From contig NZ_CP077290.1 in assembly GCF_019047785.1 (NCBI RefSeq), forward strand, positions 2,604,001 through 2,668,000: a stretch of 64,000 nt of DNA, given 5' to 3'. Of the stretch, positions 16,344-27,152 are shown piece by piece. The translations under genes were made by a program, and so were the position numbers. The stretch comes from Enterobacter cancerogenus (GTDB lineage Bacteria > Pseudomonadota > Gammaproteobacteria > Enterobacterales > Enterobacteriaceae). The notes under the pieces were generated by a model. That model searched no databases, was not told the DNA's origin, and was given only the letters and a program-made list of their open reading frames with translations. Every line of letters starts with the position of its first letter. Within the stretch, counting starts at the first letter, position 1.

Positions 16344-16606
16344 CCCTGAACTCCATCCAGCGGGTCTCTTCTGGTTATGCTCTGGTTTCTCTCCTCCTTA
16401 CTCAAAAAGTTTTCAGGTACAGATGTGTTTTCCAGCAGTCTGAAAAAATTATCCCAGCTCCTGGTGCTGGCGGACTTCTCCGACAGCACCACATTCCCGT
16501 CGTCATCCCGCCGGATATAAACACTCTCCGCATCAAAGGTGAATTCAGCAGGCAGCATTACCGCCTGGCTTCGCCCTCTTTTAAACAGTTTTGCTTTGCG
16601 TTCCAT
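16340..16606 (-). CDS. vapB: VapB-type antitoxin
   Basis: 88 aa. The N-terminal AbrB/SpoVT fold (KAKLFKRGRSQAVMLPAEFTF) would bind DNA, and the C-terminal tail (about residues 45-85) would wrap the toxin. The start at 16606 has GAGG 5 bases upstream and matches the usual ME(R/T)xxKLFxxGRSQAV start; the frame extending to 16663 was rejected. It is coupled to vapC by a 4-base overlap. Confidence 0.9.
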   Translation of the reverse strand: MERKAKLFKRGRSQAVMLPAEFTFDAESVYIRRDDDGNVVLSEKSASTRSWDNFFRLLENTSVPENFLSKEERNQSITRRDPLDGVQG

Positions 16607-16717
16607 GGCAACCTCTGTCGGTTTATTGACCAGGCCAAAGCATGCGTCATCGCCAGAGGGCAAGACAAGCGTGACGCGTCAAATTAGGAAAGCGACTCGC
16701 AATAAATAACCGAACCC

Positions 16718-18282
<1,565 letters not shown>

Positions 18283-18304
18283 AAGATCAAGAGATCCTCA
18301 GACC

Positions 18305-18952
18305 ATGCCAGCACAAAAGGACAATTCCGAACCGCGCCGCCCCGGTCGTCCGCGCGGCGGCAAACGCGCAGCGGCCAGCCGCGAACAGCTGCTGGATATC
18401 GCCCTGAACCTGTTTTCCCGGCAGGGGATTGCCAACACCTCGCTCAATGCGATTGCGAAAGACGCCGGCGTTACACCCGCGATGCTGCACTACTACTTCA
18501 ACTCCAGGGAGCAGTTACTGGATGCGATGATAGAGGAGCGTTTCCTGCCGTTACGCAGCAGGATCGGCGCGCTGTTCGTCGAAAACGCAGACTCACCGGT
18601 CAACGCCCTCACGGAGATGGTCAAGGTTCTCGCCGAACTGGCGGAACAGCATCGCTGGTTTGCGCCACTGTGGATGCAGGAGGTCATTGGCGAAATGCCG
18701 GTACTGCGCACCCATCTGCAGGCGCGGTTTGGCGACGAGCATTATCAGGCGACGCTCGCCACCGTTAAACGCTGGCAGGCGGAAGGGAAACTGAATCGGG
18801 CGCTGGCCCCTGAACTGCTGTTCACCACGCTGCTCAGCCTGGTGCTGGTGCCCTTCTCCAGAATGCGCAACGACGAGAGGCTAAGCGACCTCTCGCCGGA
18901 GAGTATTGTGCGCCATGCGCTGGCCGTGATGGGTAGCGGGATCGGCGGTTAA
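18305..18952 (+). CDS. TetR-family repressor of the divergent exporter
   Basis: 215 aa. A basic Arg/Pro-rich N-terminal arm ([11 protein letters not shown]) precedes a TetR helix-turn-helix (residues about 26-72: [20 protein letters not shown], recognition helix [20 protein letters not shown]). The rest is an all-helical ligand-binding domain. Its position opposite an EmrB-type exporter suggests induction by an exported compound. It overlaps the convergent GNAT gene by 4 bases at the stop codons. Confidence 0.87.
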   Translation: MPAQKDNSEPRRPGRPRGGKRAAASREQLLDIALNLFSRQGIANTSLNAIAKDAGVTPAMLHYYFNSREQLLDAMIEERFLPLRSRIGALFVENADSPVNALTEMVKVLAELAEQHRWFAPLWMQEVIGEMPVLRTHLQARFGDEHYQATLATVKRWQAEGKLNRALAPELLFTTLLSLVLVPFSRMRNDERLSDLSPESIVRHALAVMGSGIGG

Positions 18953-19368
18953 AGGGCTTTCGTCAGATAGTGTCTCTGCATTCCCGGATAAGGATAATCC
19001 TGCAAAGACAGTTGCAGCTGATAACCCTGTTTTTCATAAAACGGGCGCGCCTGGAAGCTGACCGTATCCACCAGCGCGTGGGTGCAGCCTTTGCGTCGGG
19101 CTTCGTCCTCTGCCGTTTTGATAAGCTGGCTGCCGACGCCCGAGCCCCGCACGGCGTCGCTGACCCACAGGTATTCAATGTTCAGCCAGTCGCCTTTGCG
19201 CACGCCAATTAAGCCGCCCAGCATCACGCCTTTGTCGTCTCGCACATAAACGCCAATATCGCCGCTAAAGGTCGAGAGATCTAAAAATTGCCCGTTATAG
19301 GTGCGAAGCCCTGTTAATAATTCTTCTTTTTCTTCGGCCGTGACGTTATCTCTAATGCTCAGATGCAT
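18949..19368 (-). CDS. GNAT-family N-acetyltransferase
   Basis: 139 aa. GNAT landmarks include the strand-4 region [23 protein letters not shown] with an RGxGxG-type acetyl-CoA loop, helix 3 [13 protein letters not shown], and a C-terminal [11 protein letters not shown] motif. The substrate cannot be inferred. It is a stand-alone gene, tail to tail with the TetR gene. Confidence 0.85.
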   Translation of the reverse strand: MHLSIRDNVTAEEKEELLTGLRTYNGQFLDLSTFSGDIGVYVRDDKGVMLGGLIGVRKGDWLNIEYLWVSDAVRGSGVGSQLIKTAEDEARRKGCTHALVDTVSFQARPFYEKQGYQLQLSLQDYPYPGMQRHYLTKAL

Positions 19369-19510
19369 AGTTTCTCCTTATTTTCCGCGCAGTCTGAATA
19401 TCTCACAGCGTAACCTTCATAAAAACTCCTTATTTTCTACATTGTTTATTCCAGGAAATATTCATTCAATATGTAAATAAAAAAAGTCTTCCCAGAAGAC
19501 TTCAAAATCG

Positions 19511-19533
19511 TATAATGAGAACGATCATTCTCA
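19511..19533 (+). promoter_or_regulatory. -10 element and operator before the RND-linked TetR gene
   Basis: A TATAAT (19511-19516) is immediately followed by the palindrome TGAGAA, 6 bases, TTCTCA (19516-19533), 18 bases before the ATG. The overlap suggests autorepression. A hairpin with arms GAAGTCTTC/GAAGACTT precedes it near 19485-19503. The palindrome is only loosely like a Fur box. Confidence 0.55.
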
Positions 19534-19550
19534 CTTTTAGGTAGCCGACG

Positions 19551-20120
19551 ATGAGTACAAAGCTGGAAGAACGACAAAAACTGCGTCAGGACGAGATCAT
19601 CACCGCCGCGCGCAGATGCTTTCGCGCCAGCGGATTTCATGCTGCCAGCATGTCGCAGATCGCCAGCGAGGCGAAGCTCAGCGTCGGGCAAATTTACCGC
19701 TATTTCAGTAACAAAGACGCGATTATTGAAGAGATGATCCGTCGCATCATCGATTCACGAATCGCGGAGATGCAGGGCAAAACGCTGGTTGAAGGGATGC
19801 CGCAGGCGCTTGCCTGGCGGCAGACGCTTAACGAAGACGATGACGCGTTGATGCTCGAAATGTCGGCAGAGGCCACGCGCAATCCGCTGGTGGCAAACAT
19901 GATGATCGAAGCCGAAGCCCGCATGTTTGCTAACGCCTGTGAGCATCTGAAAAAGCAATTCCCCCACCTGAGCGATGAGCATATTCGCTGCTGCGTGGAG
20001 ATTACCGCCGTGATGATCGAAGGAACAATTTACCGTCGACTCACACCCTTAAAAGTACCGTCAGAAGATTTAGAGACCCTTTATCAAAATATTTTAAATA
20101 TGCTTTTCTCTGCGAAATAG
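19551..20120 (+). CDS. TetR/AcrR-family regulator of the RND efflux operon
   Basis: 189 aa. The N-terminal helix-turn-helix (RQDEIITAARRCFRASGFHA, recognition helix LSVGQIYRYFSNKDAIIEEM) is typical AcrR type. The ligand domain includes a BetI-like C-terminal region. It lies 147 bases upstream of, and co-directional with, an RND efflux operon, and a 15-bp palindrome sits in that gap. It most likely represses itself and the pump; the inducer is unknown. Confidence 0.85.
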   Translation: MSTKLEERQKLRQDEIITAARRCFRASGFHAASMSQIASEAKLSVGQIYRYFSNKDAIIEEMIRRIIDSRIAEMQGKTLVEGMPQALAWRQTLNEDDDALMLEMSAEATRNPLVANMMIEAEARMFANACEHLKKQFPHLSDEHIRCCVEITAVMIEGTIYRRLTPLKVPSEDLETLYQNILNMLFSAK

Positions 20121-20168
20121 TCGCATGTGAATAATTAGCGGGAACAGGTAATTCCCCATTTTTACATT

Positions 20169-20183
20169 TCTGGCACTGCCAGA
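20169..20183 (+). promoter_or_regulatory. 15-bp palindrome upstream of the RND operon
   Basis: TCTGGCACTGCCAGA is a perfect dyad with one central base, 85 bases before the adaptor ATG. It has no U-run, so an operator is more likely than a terminator. Confidence 0.5.
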
Positions 20184-20267
20184 GATGCGGTATCGCTGTG
20201 CTCTAAATAACCCTCCTCCCTGTTAAGCGATTTACAGGGCAGGCTTCGTTCACCCTGGAAAAAGATT

Positions 20268-21389
20268 ATGAAAACCATAACAACCTCCATCGCGGCATTA
20301 CTCCTCCTGACAGGGTGTGATAATGCGCAAACATCTGCTCCCCAGCATCCTCTTCCGGAAGTGGGAATTGTGACACTCATGAGCCAACCGGTCTCCGTTG
20401 TCAGCGAACTGACTGGCCGCACCACCGCCGCGATGAGCGCCGAAGTGCGCCCGCAGGTGGGCGGCATTATTCAAAAACGACTCTTCATCGAAGGTGACAC
20501 AGTAAAGGCCGGGCAGGCGCTGTATCAGATCGATCCTTCCAGCTACCGCGCGGCTTATGATGAAGCAGCCGCAGCGCTGAAGCAGGCGCAAGCCCTGGTG
20601 CAGGCCGACTGTCAGAAAGCCCAACGCTATGCGCAACTGGTAAAAGACGATGGTGTGTCGCGTCAGGATGCGGAAGACGCGAAAGCGACCTGCGCGCAGG
20701 ACAAAGCGAGCGTCGAGTCAAAAAAGGCCGCGCAGGAGAGCGCCCGCATCAACCTTAACTGGACCACCATCACCGCGCCGATTGCCGGACGCATCGGTAT
20801 CTCTTCTGTCACCCCCGGCGCACTGGTGACTGCCCAGCAGGATACTGCGCTGGCCACCATTCGCGGGCTGGATAGCATGTACGTTGATTTGACCCGCTCC
20901 AGTGCCGATCTGCTGCGATTGCGTAAGCAAACCCTCACCACCAATCGCGATACGCTGAGCGTGTCGTTGATTCTTGAAGATGGCAGCACCTACAGCGAAA
21001 AAGGCCGTCTTGCGTTGACCGAAGTGGCAGTGGATGAATCTACCGGCTCAGTCACCCTGCGCGCCGTCTTCCCGAACCCGCAGCATCAGCTTCTGCCGGG
21101 GATGTTTGTCCGCGCCAGAGTGGATGAAGGCATCATGAGCGATGCGATCCTCGCGCCACAGCAGGGCGTCACCCGCGACGCCAAAGGCACCGCCACCGCG
21201 CTGGTGGTGAACGCAAGCAACAAGGTTGAACAGCGTCAACTGGAAACCGGTGACACTTACGGCGATAAATGGCTGGTACTGAGCGGTCTGAAAGCTGGCG
21301 ACAAGCTGATTGTGGAAGGCACCGACAAAGTCACCGCCGGTCAGGAAGTGAAAGCCGAAGAGATGAAAGCCACCGGAGGAAACGCCTGA
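20268..21389 (+). CDS. eefA: RND efflux periplasmic adaptor (EefA/AcrA family)
   Basis: 373 aa lipoprotein: the lipobox LLLTGC has Asp at +2, keeping it on the inner membrane. Adaptor domains can be followed in order: barrel-sandwich start (AEVRPQVGGIIQKRLFIEG), coiled-coil hairpin (about residues 95-165, rich in Ala/Gln/Lys), lipoyl return TITAPIAGRIG, and beta-barrel plus proximal domain (LALTEVAVDESTGSVTLRAVF, LLPGMFVRARV). It bridges the RND pump and outer-membrane channel. The coiled coil contains two unusual cysteines (ADCQKA and ATCAQD). The closest named system is probably Enterobacter/Klebsiella EefABC; the symbol is tentative. Confidence 0.85.
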   Translation: MKTITTSIAALLLLTGCDNAQTSAPQHPLPEVGIVTLMSQPVSVVSELTGRTTAAMSAEVRPQVGGIIQKRLFIEGDTVKAGQALYQIDPSSYRAAYDEAAAALKQAQALVQADCQKAQRYAQLVKDDGVSRQDAEDAKATCAQDKASVESKKAAQESARINLNWTTITAPIAGRIGISSVTPGALVTAQQDTALATIRGLDSMYVDLTRSSADLLRLRKQTLTTNRDTLSVSLILEDGSTYSEKGRLALTEVAVDESTGSVTLRAVFPNPQHQLLPGMFVRARVDEGIMSDAILAPQQGVTRDAKGTATALVVNASNKVEQRQLETGDTYGDKWLVLSGLKAGDKLIVEGTDKVTAGQEVKAEEMKATGGNA

Positions 21390-24300
21390 TGTTTTCCCGT
21401 TTCTTTGTGCGTCGCCCGGTTTTTGCCTGGGTTATCGCCATTCTCATCATGCTCGCCGGGATGCTCGCCATCCGTACGCTGCCGGTGGCGCAGTATCCGG
21501 ACGTGGCCCCGCCGTCGATTAAAATATCCGCTACCTATACCGGTGCGTCTGCGCAAACGCTGGAAAACAGCGTGACGCAGGTGATAGAGCAACAGCTGAC
21601 CGGGCTGGATAACCTGCTCTACTTCACCTCCACCAGCAGCTCGGACGGGTCGGTAAGCATTAATGTCACTTTCGAGCAGGGAACCGATCCTGACACCGCT
21701 CAGGTGCAGGTACAGAACAAAGTCCAGCAGGCGGAATCGCGCCTGCCGACCGAGGTACAGCAGTCCGGGATCACCGTTGAAAAATCCCAGAGCAACTTCC
21801 TGCTGATCATGGGCGTATACGACAAAACCGACGCCGCCAGCAGCTCGGATATCGCCGACTGGCTGGTGAGTAATATGCAGGATCCGCTGGCGCGCGTGGA
21901 CGGCGTCGGTAGCCTGCAGGTGTTCGGTGCCGAATACGCGATGCGCATCTGGCTCGACCCGGCGAAACTGGCGTCGTACTCGCTGATGCCGTCCGACGTG
22001 CAGAGCGCGATTGAAGCCCAGAACGTACAGGTCTCCGCCGGTAAAATTGGTGCGCTGCCTTCGTCGAACGCTCAGCAGCTGACCGCTACCGTTCGTGCCC
22101 AGTCGCGTCTGCAGACGGTCGATCAGTTTAAAAAGATCATCGTGAAGAGTCAGTCTAACGGTGCGGTGGTGCACATTAGCGACGTCGCCCGCGTGGAGAT
22201 GGGTAGCGAAGATTACACCGCCACCGCGAAGCTAAACGGCCATCCGGCTGCGGGTATGGCGGTCATGCTCTCGCCGGGCGCGAACGCGCTGAACACCGCC
22301 ACGGCGGTGAAAGATAAAATCGCAGAGTTCAAAAAGTCGATGCCGGAAGGCTATGACGTGGCCTACCCGAAAGACAGCACTGAGTTCATTAAGATCTCCG
22401 TTGAGGACGTTATTCAGACCCTGTTTGAAGCCATTATCCTCGTGGTAGTCGTGATGTATCTCTTCCTGCAGAACATCCGCGCCACGTTGATCCCGGCGCT
22501 GGCGGTGCCGGTCGTTCTGCTGGGCACCTTCGGCGTGCTGGCGCTGTTCGGTTACTCCATCAACACCCTGACGCTGTTTGCGATGGTGCTGGCCATCGGT
22601 CTGCTGGTGGATGACGCCATCGTGGTGGTAGAAAACGTCGAACGTATTATGCGCGACGAAGGGCTGCCCGCCCGGGAAGCCACCGAAAAATCGATGGGAG
22701 AAATCTCCGGCGCGTTAATCGCGATTGCGCTGGTGCTCTCTGCGGTATTTCTGCCGATGGCCTTCTTCGGCGGCTCCACCGGCGTAATTTACCGTCAGTT
22801 CTCGGTCACCATCATTTCGGCGATGTTCCTCTCCGTGGTAGTGGCATTGACGTTGACCCCGGCACTCTGCGGCTCGATTCTGAGCCACACCGCTGCGCAT
22901 AAAAAAGGCTTCTTCGGCGCGTTCAACCGCTTCTACAGCAAAACCGAACACGGCTATCAAAATAAGGTCCTGCGCGCCCTGCGCCGCTCCGGCAGCATGC
23001 TGGCCGTTTACGCTCTGCTCTGCGGCGCGATGGGGTTCGCCATGCTGAAACTGCCTGGCAGCTTCCTGCCGACCGAAGATCAGGGTGAAATCATGGTGCA
23101 GTACACCTTGCCTGCAGGCGCAACCGCGGTGCGTACCGCAGAGATCAGCCGCCAGGTACGAGAGTGGTTCCTCACCAAAGAAAAAGCCAATACCGATGTG
23201 ATTTTTACGATTGAAGGCTTCAGCTTTAGCGGTAGCGGCCAGAATGCCGGTATGGCGTTCGTCTCACTGAAAAACTGGTCAGAGCGTAAAGGCGATGAGA
23301 ATACCGCTCAGGCCATAGCCCTGCGCGCCACGCAGGAGCTGAGCACCATCCGCGATGCGACCATCTTTGCCATGACGCCCCCGGCGGTTGACGGCCTCGG
23401 CCAGAGCAACGGCTTTACCTTTGAGCTGATGGCCAGCGGCGGCACCGACCGCGACGCGCTCCTGAAAATGCGTAACCAGTTGATTGGTCAAGCCAACCAG
23501 GACAGCTCGCTGCACGCCGTGCGCGCCAACGATCTGCCGCAGATGCCGCAGCTTCAGGTGGATATTGATAATAACAAAGCCGTCTCGCTGGGGCTGTCCC
23601 TGAGCGACGTCACCGACACCCTCTCCAGCGCCTGGGGCGGGACCTACGTGAACGACTTTATCGATCGCGGTCGCGTGAAAAAGGTCTACATCCAGGGCGA
23701 CAGCGACTATCGCGCCGTGCCATCGGATCTCAACAAGTGGTATGTGCGTGGCAGCGACAGCACCATGACCCCGTTCTCCGCCTTCGCCACCACCCGCTGG
23801 GAGTATGGCCCGGAAAGTCTGGTGCGCTACAACGGCTCGGCGGCGTATGAAATCCAGGGCGAAAACGCCAGCGGCGCCAGTTCAGGCACGGCGATGAACA
23901 AAATGGAGCAACTGGCGAACAGCCTGCCGTCCGGCAGCACCTGGGCGTGGAGCGGTTTGTCGTTGCAGGAAAAGCTGGCGAGCGGCCAGGCAATGAGCCT
24001 GTACGCCCTCTCCATCCTGGTGGTCTTCCTGTGTCTGGCGGCGCTGTACGAGAGCTGGTCTGTGCCGATTTCGGTCATCCTCGTGATCCCGCTTGGGGTG
24101 CTGGGCGCGGCCGTTGCCGCCTCCCTGCGCGGCCTGAACAACGACGTCTATTTCCAGGTGGCGCTACTGACCACCATCGGTCTGTCGTCGAAGAATGCCA
24201 TTCTGATTGTGGAGTTTGCCGAAGCTAAAGTTGCCGAAGGCTACTCCCTGACACGCGCCGCCCTGCGTGCCGCCCAGACGCGTCTGCGTCCGATCATCAT

Positions 24301-24499
24301 GACCTCGCTGGCATTCATCGCAGGCGTGACGCCGCTGGCCGTGGCAACCGGGGCAGGTGCCAACAGCCGCGTGGCGATCGGTACCGGCATTATCGGCGGG
24401 ACGCTGGCCGCGACGCTACTGGCCATCTTCTTCGTTCCCTTATTCTTCGTACTGGTGAAACGACTGTTCTCCGGTAAGCACGCAAACCGGAGGTCATAA
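21389..24499 (+). CDS. eefB: RND (HAE1) multidrug efflux pump, AcrB family
   Basis: 1036 aa, the expected length. It starts MFSRFFVRRPVFAWVIAI and has the twelve-helix, two-repeat RND layout. The proton-relay Asp pair is in GLLVDDAIVVVENVER, and the relay Lys in the second repeat is in LTTIGLSSKNAILIVEFA. Periplasmic porter domains are also seen (STSSSDGSVSINVTFEQGTD; ANDLPQMPQLQVDID). It exports drugs by proton antiport as a trimer with the adaptor and channel. The start at 21389 overlaps the adaptor stop by one base; the longer frame from 21269 only reads adaptor DNA. Confidence 0.93.
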   Translation: MFSRFFVRRPVFAWVIAILIMLAGMLAIRTLPVAQYPDVAPPSIKISATYTGASAQTLENSVTQVIEQQLTGLDNLLYFTSTSSSDGSVSINVTFEQGTDPDTAQVQVQNKVQQAESRLPTEVQQSGITVEKSQSNFLLIMGVYDKTDAASSSDIADWLVSNMQDPLARVDGVGSLQVFGAEYAMRIWLDPAKLASYSLMPSDVQSAIEAQNVQVSAGKIGALPSSNAQQLTATVRAQSRLQTVDQFKKIIVKSQSNGAVVHISDVARVEMGSEDYTATAKLNGHPAAGMAVMLSPGANALNTATAVKDKIAEFKKSMPEGYDVAYPKDSTEFIKISVEDVIQTLFEAIILVVVVMYLFLQNIRATLIPALAVPVVLLGTFGVLALFGYSINTLTLFAMVLAIGLLVDDAIVVVENVERIMRDEGLPAREATEKSMGEISGALIAIALVLSAVFLPMAFFGGSTGVIYRQFSVTIISAMFLSVVVALTLTPALCGSILSHTAAHKKGFFGAFNRFYSKTEHGYQNKVLRALRRSGSMLAVYALLCGAMGFAMLKLPGSFLPTEDQGEIMVQYTLPAGATAVRTAEISRQVREWFLTKEKANTDVIFTIEGFSFSGSGQNAGMAFVSLKNWSERKGDENTAQAIALRATQELSTIRDATIFAMTPPAVDGLGQSNGFTFELMASGGTDRDALLKMRNQLIGQANQDSSLHAVRANDLPQMPQLQVDIDNNKAVSLGLSLSDVTDTLSSAWGGTYVNDFIDRGRVKKVYIQGDSDYRAVPSDLNKWYVRGSDSTMTPFSAFATTRWEYGPESLVRYNGSAAYEIQGENASGASSGTAMNKMEQLANSLPSGSTWAWSGLSLQEKLASGQAMSLYALSILVVFLCLAALYESWSVPISVILVIPLGVLGAAVAASLRGLNNDVYFQVALLTTIGLSSKNAILIVEFAEAKVAEGYSLTRAALRAAQTRLRPIIMTSLAFIAGVTPLAVATGAGANSRVAIGTGIIGGTLAATLLAIFFVPLFFVLVKRLFSGKHANRRS

Positions 24500-25863
24500 T
24501 GTTTCGTCTCTCTCTTTTAGTCGTAGTCCTGATGAGCGCAGGCTGTGTGTCGTTAGACCCAACGTATCAGCGTCCGGACGCTCCGGTCCCGGCCACGCTG
24601 CCCGGCGCGCACGGCGAGGCTAACGCCGTGGTGAGTCAGTGGCAGCAGGTCATGAACGATGCGCGCCTGAAAGGCGTCGTGACGATGGCGCTCAACAGCA
24701 ACCGCGACGTACAAAAAGCGATTGCGGATATCGACGCCGCCCGCGCCTTGTACGGCGAAACGCGCGCGTCCCTGTTCCCAACGGTGGATGCAGAGCTGAG
24801 CCATACCCGCAGCCGCACGCTGGCAAGCGGCGTCGCGACAAGCGATGAAGCCAATGGCGCGGTGTCCAGCTTTGAACTGGACCTGTTTGGCCGCAATCAG
24901 AGTCTCTCCCGCGCCGCGCGTGAAACCTGGCTCGCCAGTGAATTCACCGCGCAGAACACGCGCCTGACGATGGTCAGCGAGCTGACCACGGCCTGGGTGA
25001 CGCTGGCGGCGGATAACAGCAATCTGGCCCTGGCGAAATCCACCCTGGAAAGCGCTGCGAATTCGCTGCGGATTGTGAAGCGCCAGCAGGACGTTGGCGT
25101 CGCGGCGGCCACGGACGTCAGTGAAGCGATGGCGGTTTATCAACAGGCGCGCGCCAGCGTGGCGAGCTACCAGACGCTTGTGATGCAGGATAAAAACGCG
25201 CTCAATCTGCTGGCAGGCACGACGGTGCCGGACAACCTGTTGCCCGGCACGCTGGAGAGCCTGAGCGACAACGCCATCACGCTGATCCCGGCGGGCGTCA
25301 GTTCCAGCACCCTGCTGCGCCGCCCGGATATTCAGGAGGCCGAACATAACCTGTTGAGCGCTAACGCCAATATTGGCGCGGCGCGCGCCAACTTCTTCCC
25401 GACCATTTCACTGACGGCCAGCGCGGGCGTCGGCAGCGACTCACTTTCATCTCTGTTCAACCATGGGATGAAAGTCTGGTCGTTCGCGCCGTCGATCACC
25501 CTGCCGCTGTTCAGCGGTGGCAACAATATGGCGCAGCTGCGTTACGCACAAGCGGAGAAAAAAGGGTTAATTGCCACCTACGAGAAAACCATCCAGAGCG
25601 CGTTTAAGGACGTTGCCGATGCACTGGCGCGTCGTGAAACGCTGAGCGAGCAGCTTGATGCCCAGCGTGAATACGTGGCGGCGGAGCAAAAAACGCTGGA
25701 TGTCGCCACGCGCAGCTATCAGGCGGGCGCGGGAGATTATCTGACGGTACTCACCGCGCAGCGCTCGCTGTGGTCTGCACAATCGTCGCTGATCGCCCTA
25801 CAGCAAACCGACCTGGAAAACCGTATCACGCTCTGGCAGTCGCTCGGTGGCGGACTTCATTAA
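24499..25863 (+). CDS. eefC: Outer-membrane efflux channel lipoprotein (OprM/NodT family)
   Basis: 454 aa with lipobox LMSAGC and uncharged +2/+3 residues (VS), fitting transport to the outer membrane. Family landmarks are LDPTYQRPDAPVPATLPG at the N-terminus, FELDLFGRNQSLSRAARE, RRPDIQEAEHNLLSANANIGAARANFFPTISL (partly quoted positions 270-300) and the second-repeat copy SYQAGAGDYLTVLTAQRSLW. It forms the trimeric TolC-like tunnel for the pump. Its ATG overlaps the pump stop by one base, so all three genes are translationally coupled and the operon needs no external TolC. Confidence 0.9.
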   Translation: MFRLSLLVVVLMSAGCVSLDPTYQRPDAPVPATLPGAHGEANAVVSQWQQVMNDARLKGVVTMALNSNRDVQKAIADIDAARALYGETRASLFPTVDAELSHTRSRTLASGVATSDEANGAVSSFELDLFGRNQSLSRAARETWLASEFTAQNTRLTMVSELTTAWVTLAADNSNLALAKSTLESAANSLRIVKRQQDVGVAAATDVSEAMAVYQQARASVASYQTLVMQDKNALNLLAGTTVPDNLLPGTLESLSDNAITLIPAGVSSSTLLRRPDIQEAEHNLLSANANIGAARANFFPTISLTASAGVGSDSLSSLFNHGMKVWSFAPSITLPLFSGGNNMAQLRYAQAEKKGLIATYEKTIQSAFKDVADALARRETLSEQLDAQREYVAAEQKTLDVATRSYQAGAGDYLTVLTAQRSLWSAQSSLIALQQTDLENRITLWQSLGGGLH

Positions 25864-25869
25864 CACCTT

Positions 25870-25898
25870 TGCCGGGCGGCGCGATGCTTGCCCGGTCT
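25870..25898. repeat. REP-type palindrome
   Basis: GCCGGGCGGC...GCTTGCCCGG type stem in the gap between the efflux operon and the next MFS gene, matching other REP copies in this window. Confidence 0.6.
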
Positions 25899-25913
25899 AT
25901 GGGACAGATACTG

Positions 25914-27071
25914 ATGACAAAACTCTCTTTCTCTTTTGCGGCCATACTGGGCCTGCTAACGGCAATCGGGCCCCTGTGTTCTGATTTTTATCTTCCGGCA
26001 CTGCCGGAGATCGCCACCCGGCTCGACACGTCCACAACGCTGACGCAGCTTTCGCTGACCTCGGCACTGATCGGCCTGGGGGTCGGGCAGCTCTTTTTCG
26101 GCCCGCTAAGCGATCGTATCGGACGTAAAACGCCGCTGCTGTTATCACTTCTGCTGTTTGTGCTGGCTTCAGTACTTTGCGCGATCGCACAGAATATTTA
26201 TGCCCTGATCGGCTGGCGCTTTGTGCAGGGCGTTGCGGGGGCGGGTGGCTCTGTTCTCGCGCGATCCATCGCCCGGGATAAGTATCACGGCACGATGCTA
26301 ACGCAGTTTTTTGCTCTGCTGATGACGGTTAATGGCATCGCGCCCGTCGTGTCCCCGGTGCTCGGGGGCTTTATCGCGTCGCATTTCGACTGGCGGATGC
26401 TGTTCTGGGTGATGGCCGGGGCGGGTCTGGCGCTGCTGATTGCCAGCCAGTGGTTTATCCCTGAGACCCTCACCGATAAACAGAGCGGGGGATCGCTGGC
26501 GCGAACCACCAGAACGGTACTTAAAAATCGTCGATTCATGCGCTACTGCCTGATTCAGGCGTTCATGTTAGCAGGGCTGTTCTCCTACATCGGGGCATCC
26601 TCATTTGTGATGCAAAGCGAATATGGCCTGAGCGCAATGCAGTTCAGCCTGCTATTCGGCGTGAACGGTATCGGTCTTATCGTCTCGGCGCTGGTGTTTT
26701 CCCGTCTTGCACGGCGGCATCCGGCGGGAGGATTGATGCAAATGGGCCTGGTTCTGGCCGTGTCCTGCGCGGGGCTGACGTTGCTCTTTGCCTGGATGCA
26801 GCTTTCCGTACCAGCACTGATCGCACTCTTTTTCACCGTCGCCTTTAACAGTGGAATCAGCACCATTGCGGGTTCAGAAGCGATGAGCGCAGTCGATGCG
26901 AAAGAGTCCGGTACAGCATCGGCCATTCTGGGCATGCTGATGTTTTTATTTGGGGGGATCGCAACGCCCCTCGCCGGTATCGGCGGGGAAACGATGCTGA
27001 AAATGAGTCTCGCGGTGACGGTGAGCTATGGCATTGCATTGGTCATCGGTACTCGCTCGCAGAATGCATAA
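25914..27071 (+). CDS. Bcr/CflA-family (DHA1) MFS drug exporter
   Basis: 385 aa with 12 predicted membrane segments. DHA1 signatures: SDFYLPALPEIATRLDTS in helix 1 (the Bcr/CflA D-x-Y-LPALP pattern), motif A GPLSDRIGRKTPLL, motif B GWRFVQGVAGAGG and the antiporter motif C region VNGIAPVVSPVLGG. Relatives export bicyclomycin, chloramphenicol or sulfonamides; the substrate here is unknown. The start at 25914 was chosen because it begins with MTKLSFSF just before helix 1; the open frame back to 25770 overlaps eefC and the REP element. It may be read independently of the RND operon. Confidence 0.88.
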   Translation: MTKLSFSFAAILGLLTAIGPLCSDFYLPALPEIATRLDTSTTLTQLSLTSALIGLGVGQLFFGPLSDRIGRKTPLLLSLLLFVLASVLCAIAQNIYALIGWRFVQGVAGAGGSVLARSIARDKYHGTMLTQFFALLMTVNGIAPVVSPVLGGFIASHFDWRMLFWVMAGAGLALLIASQWFIPETLTDKQSGGSLARTTRTVLKNRRFMRYCLIQAFMLAGLFSYIGASSFVMQSEYGLSAMQFSLLFGVNGIGLIVSALVFSRLARRHPAGGLMQMGLVLAVSCAGLTLLFAWMQLSVPALIALFFTVAFNSGISTIAGSEAMSAVDAKESGTASAILGMLMFLFGGIATPLAGIGGETMLKMSLAVTVSYGIALVIGTRSQNA

Positions 27072-27086
27072 ATTCATACTTTCGAC

Positions 27087-27116
27087 TTGAATCGCTTTGG
27101 TGAATGTAACTATATA
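27087..27116 (+). promoter_or_regulatory. Candidate promoter of yicS
   Basis: TTGAAT (27087-27092), an 18-base spacer and TATATA (27111-27116), ending 36 bases before the yicS ATG. Confidence 0.5.
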
Positions 27117-27152
27117 TTTCAAAGAAAGCCTGTGACGTGACCGGAGGGATTG

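Noticed and set aside
19516..19533. Fur box before the TetR gene
   Set aside because: The dyad is TGAGAA-6-TTCTCA, which departs from the GATAAT-based 7-1-7 Fur pattern; a TetR operator is simpler.
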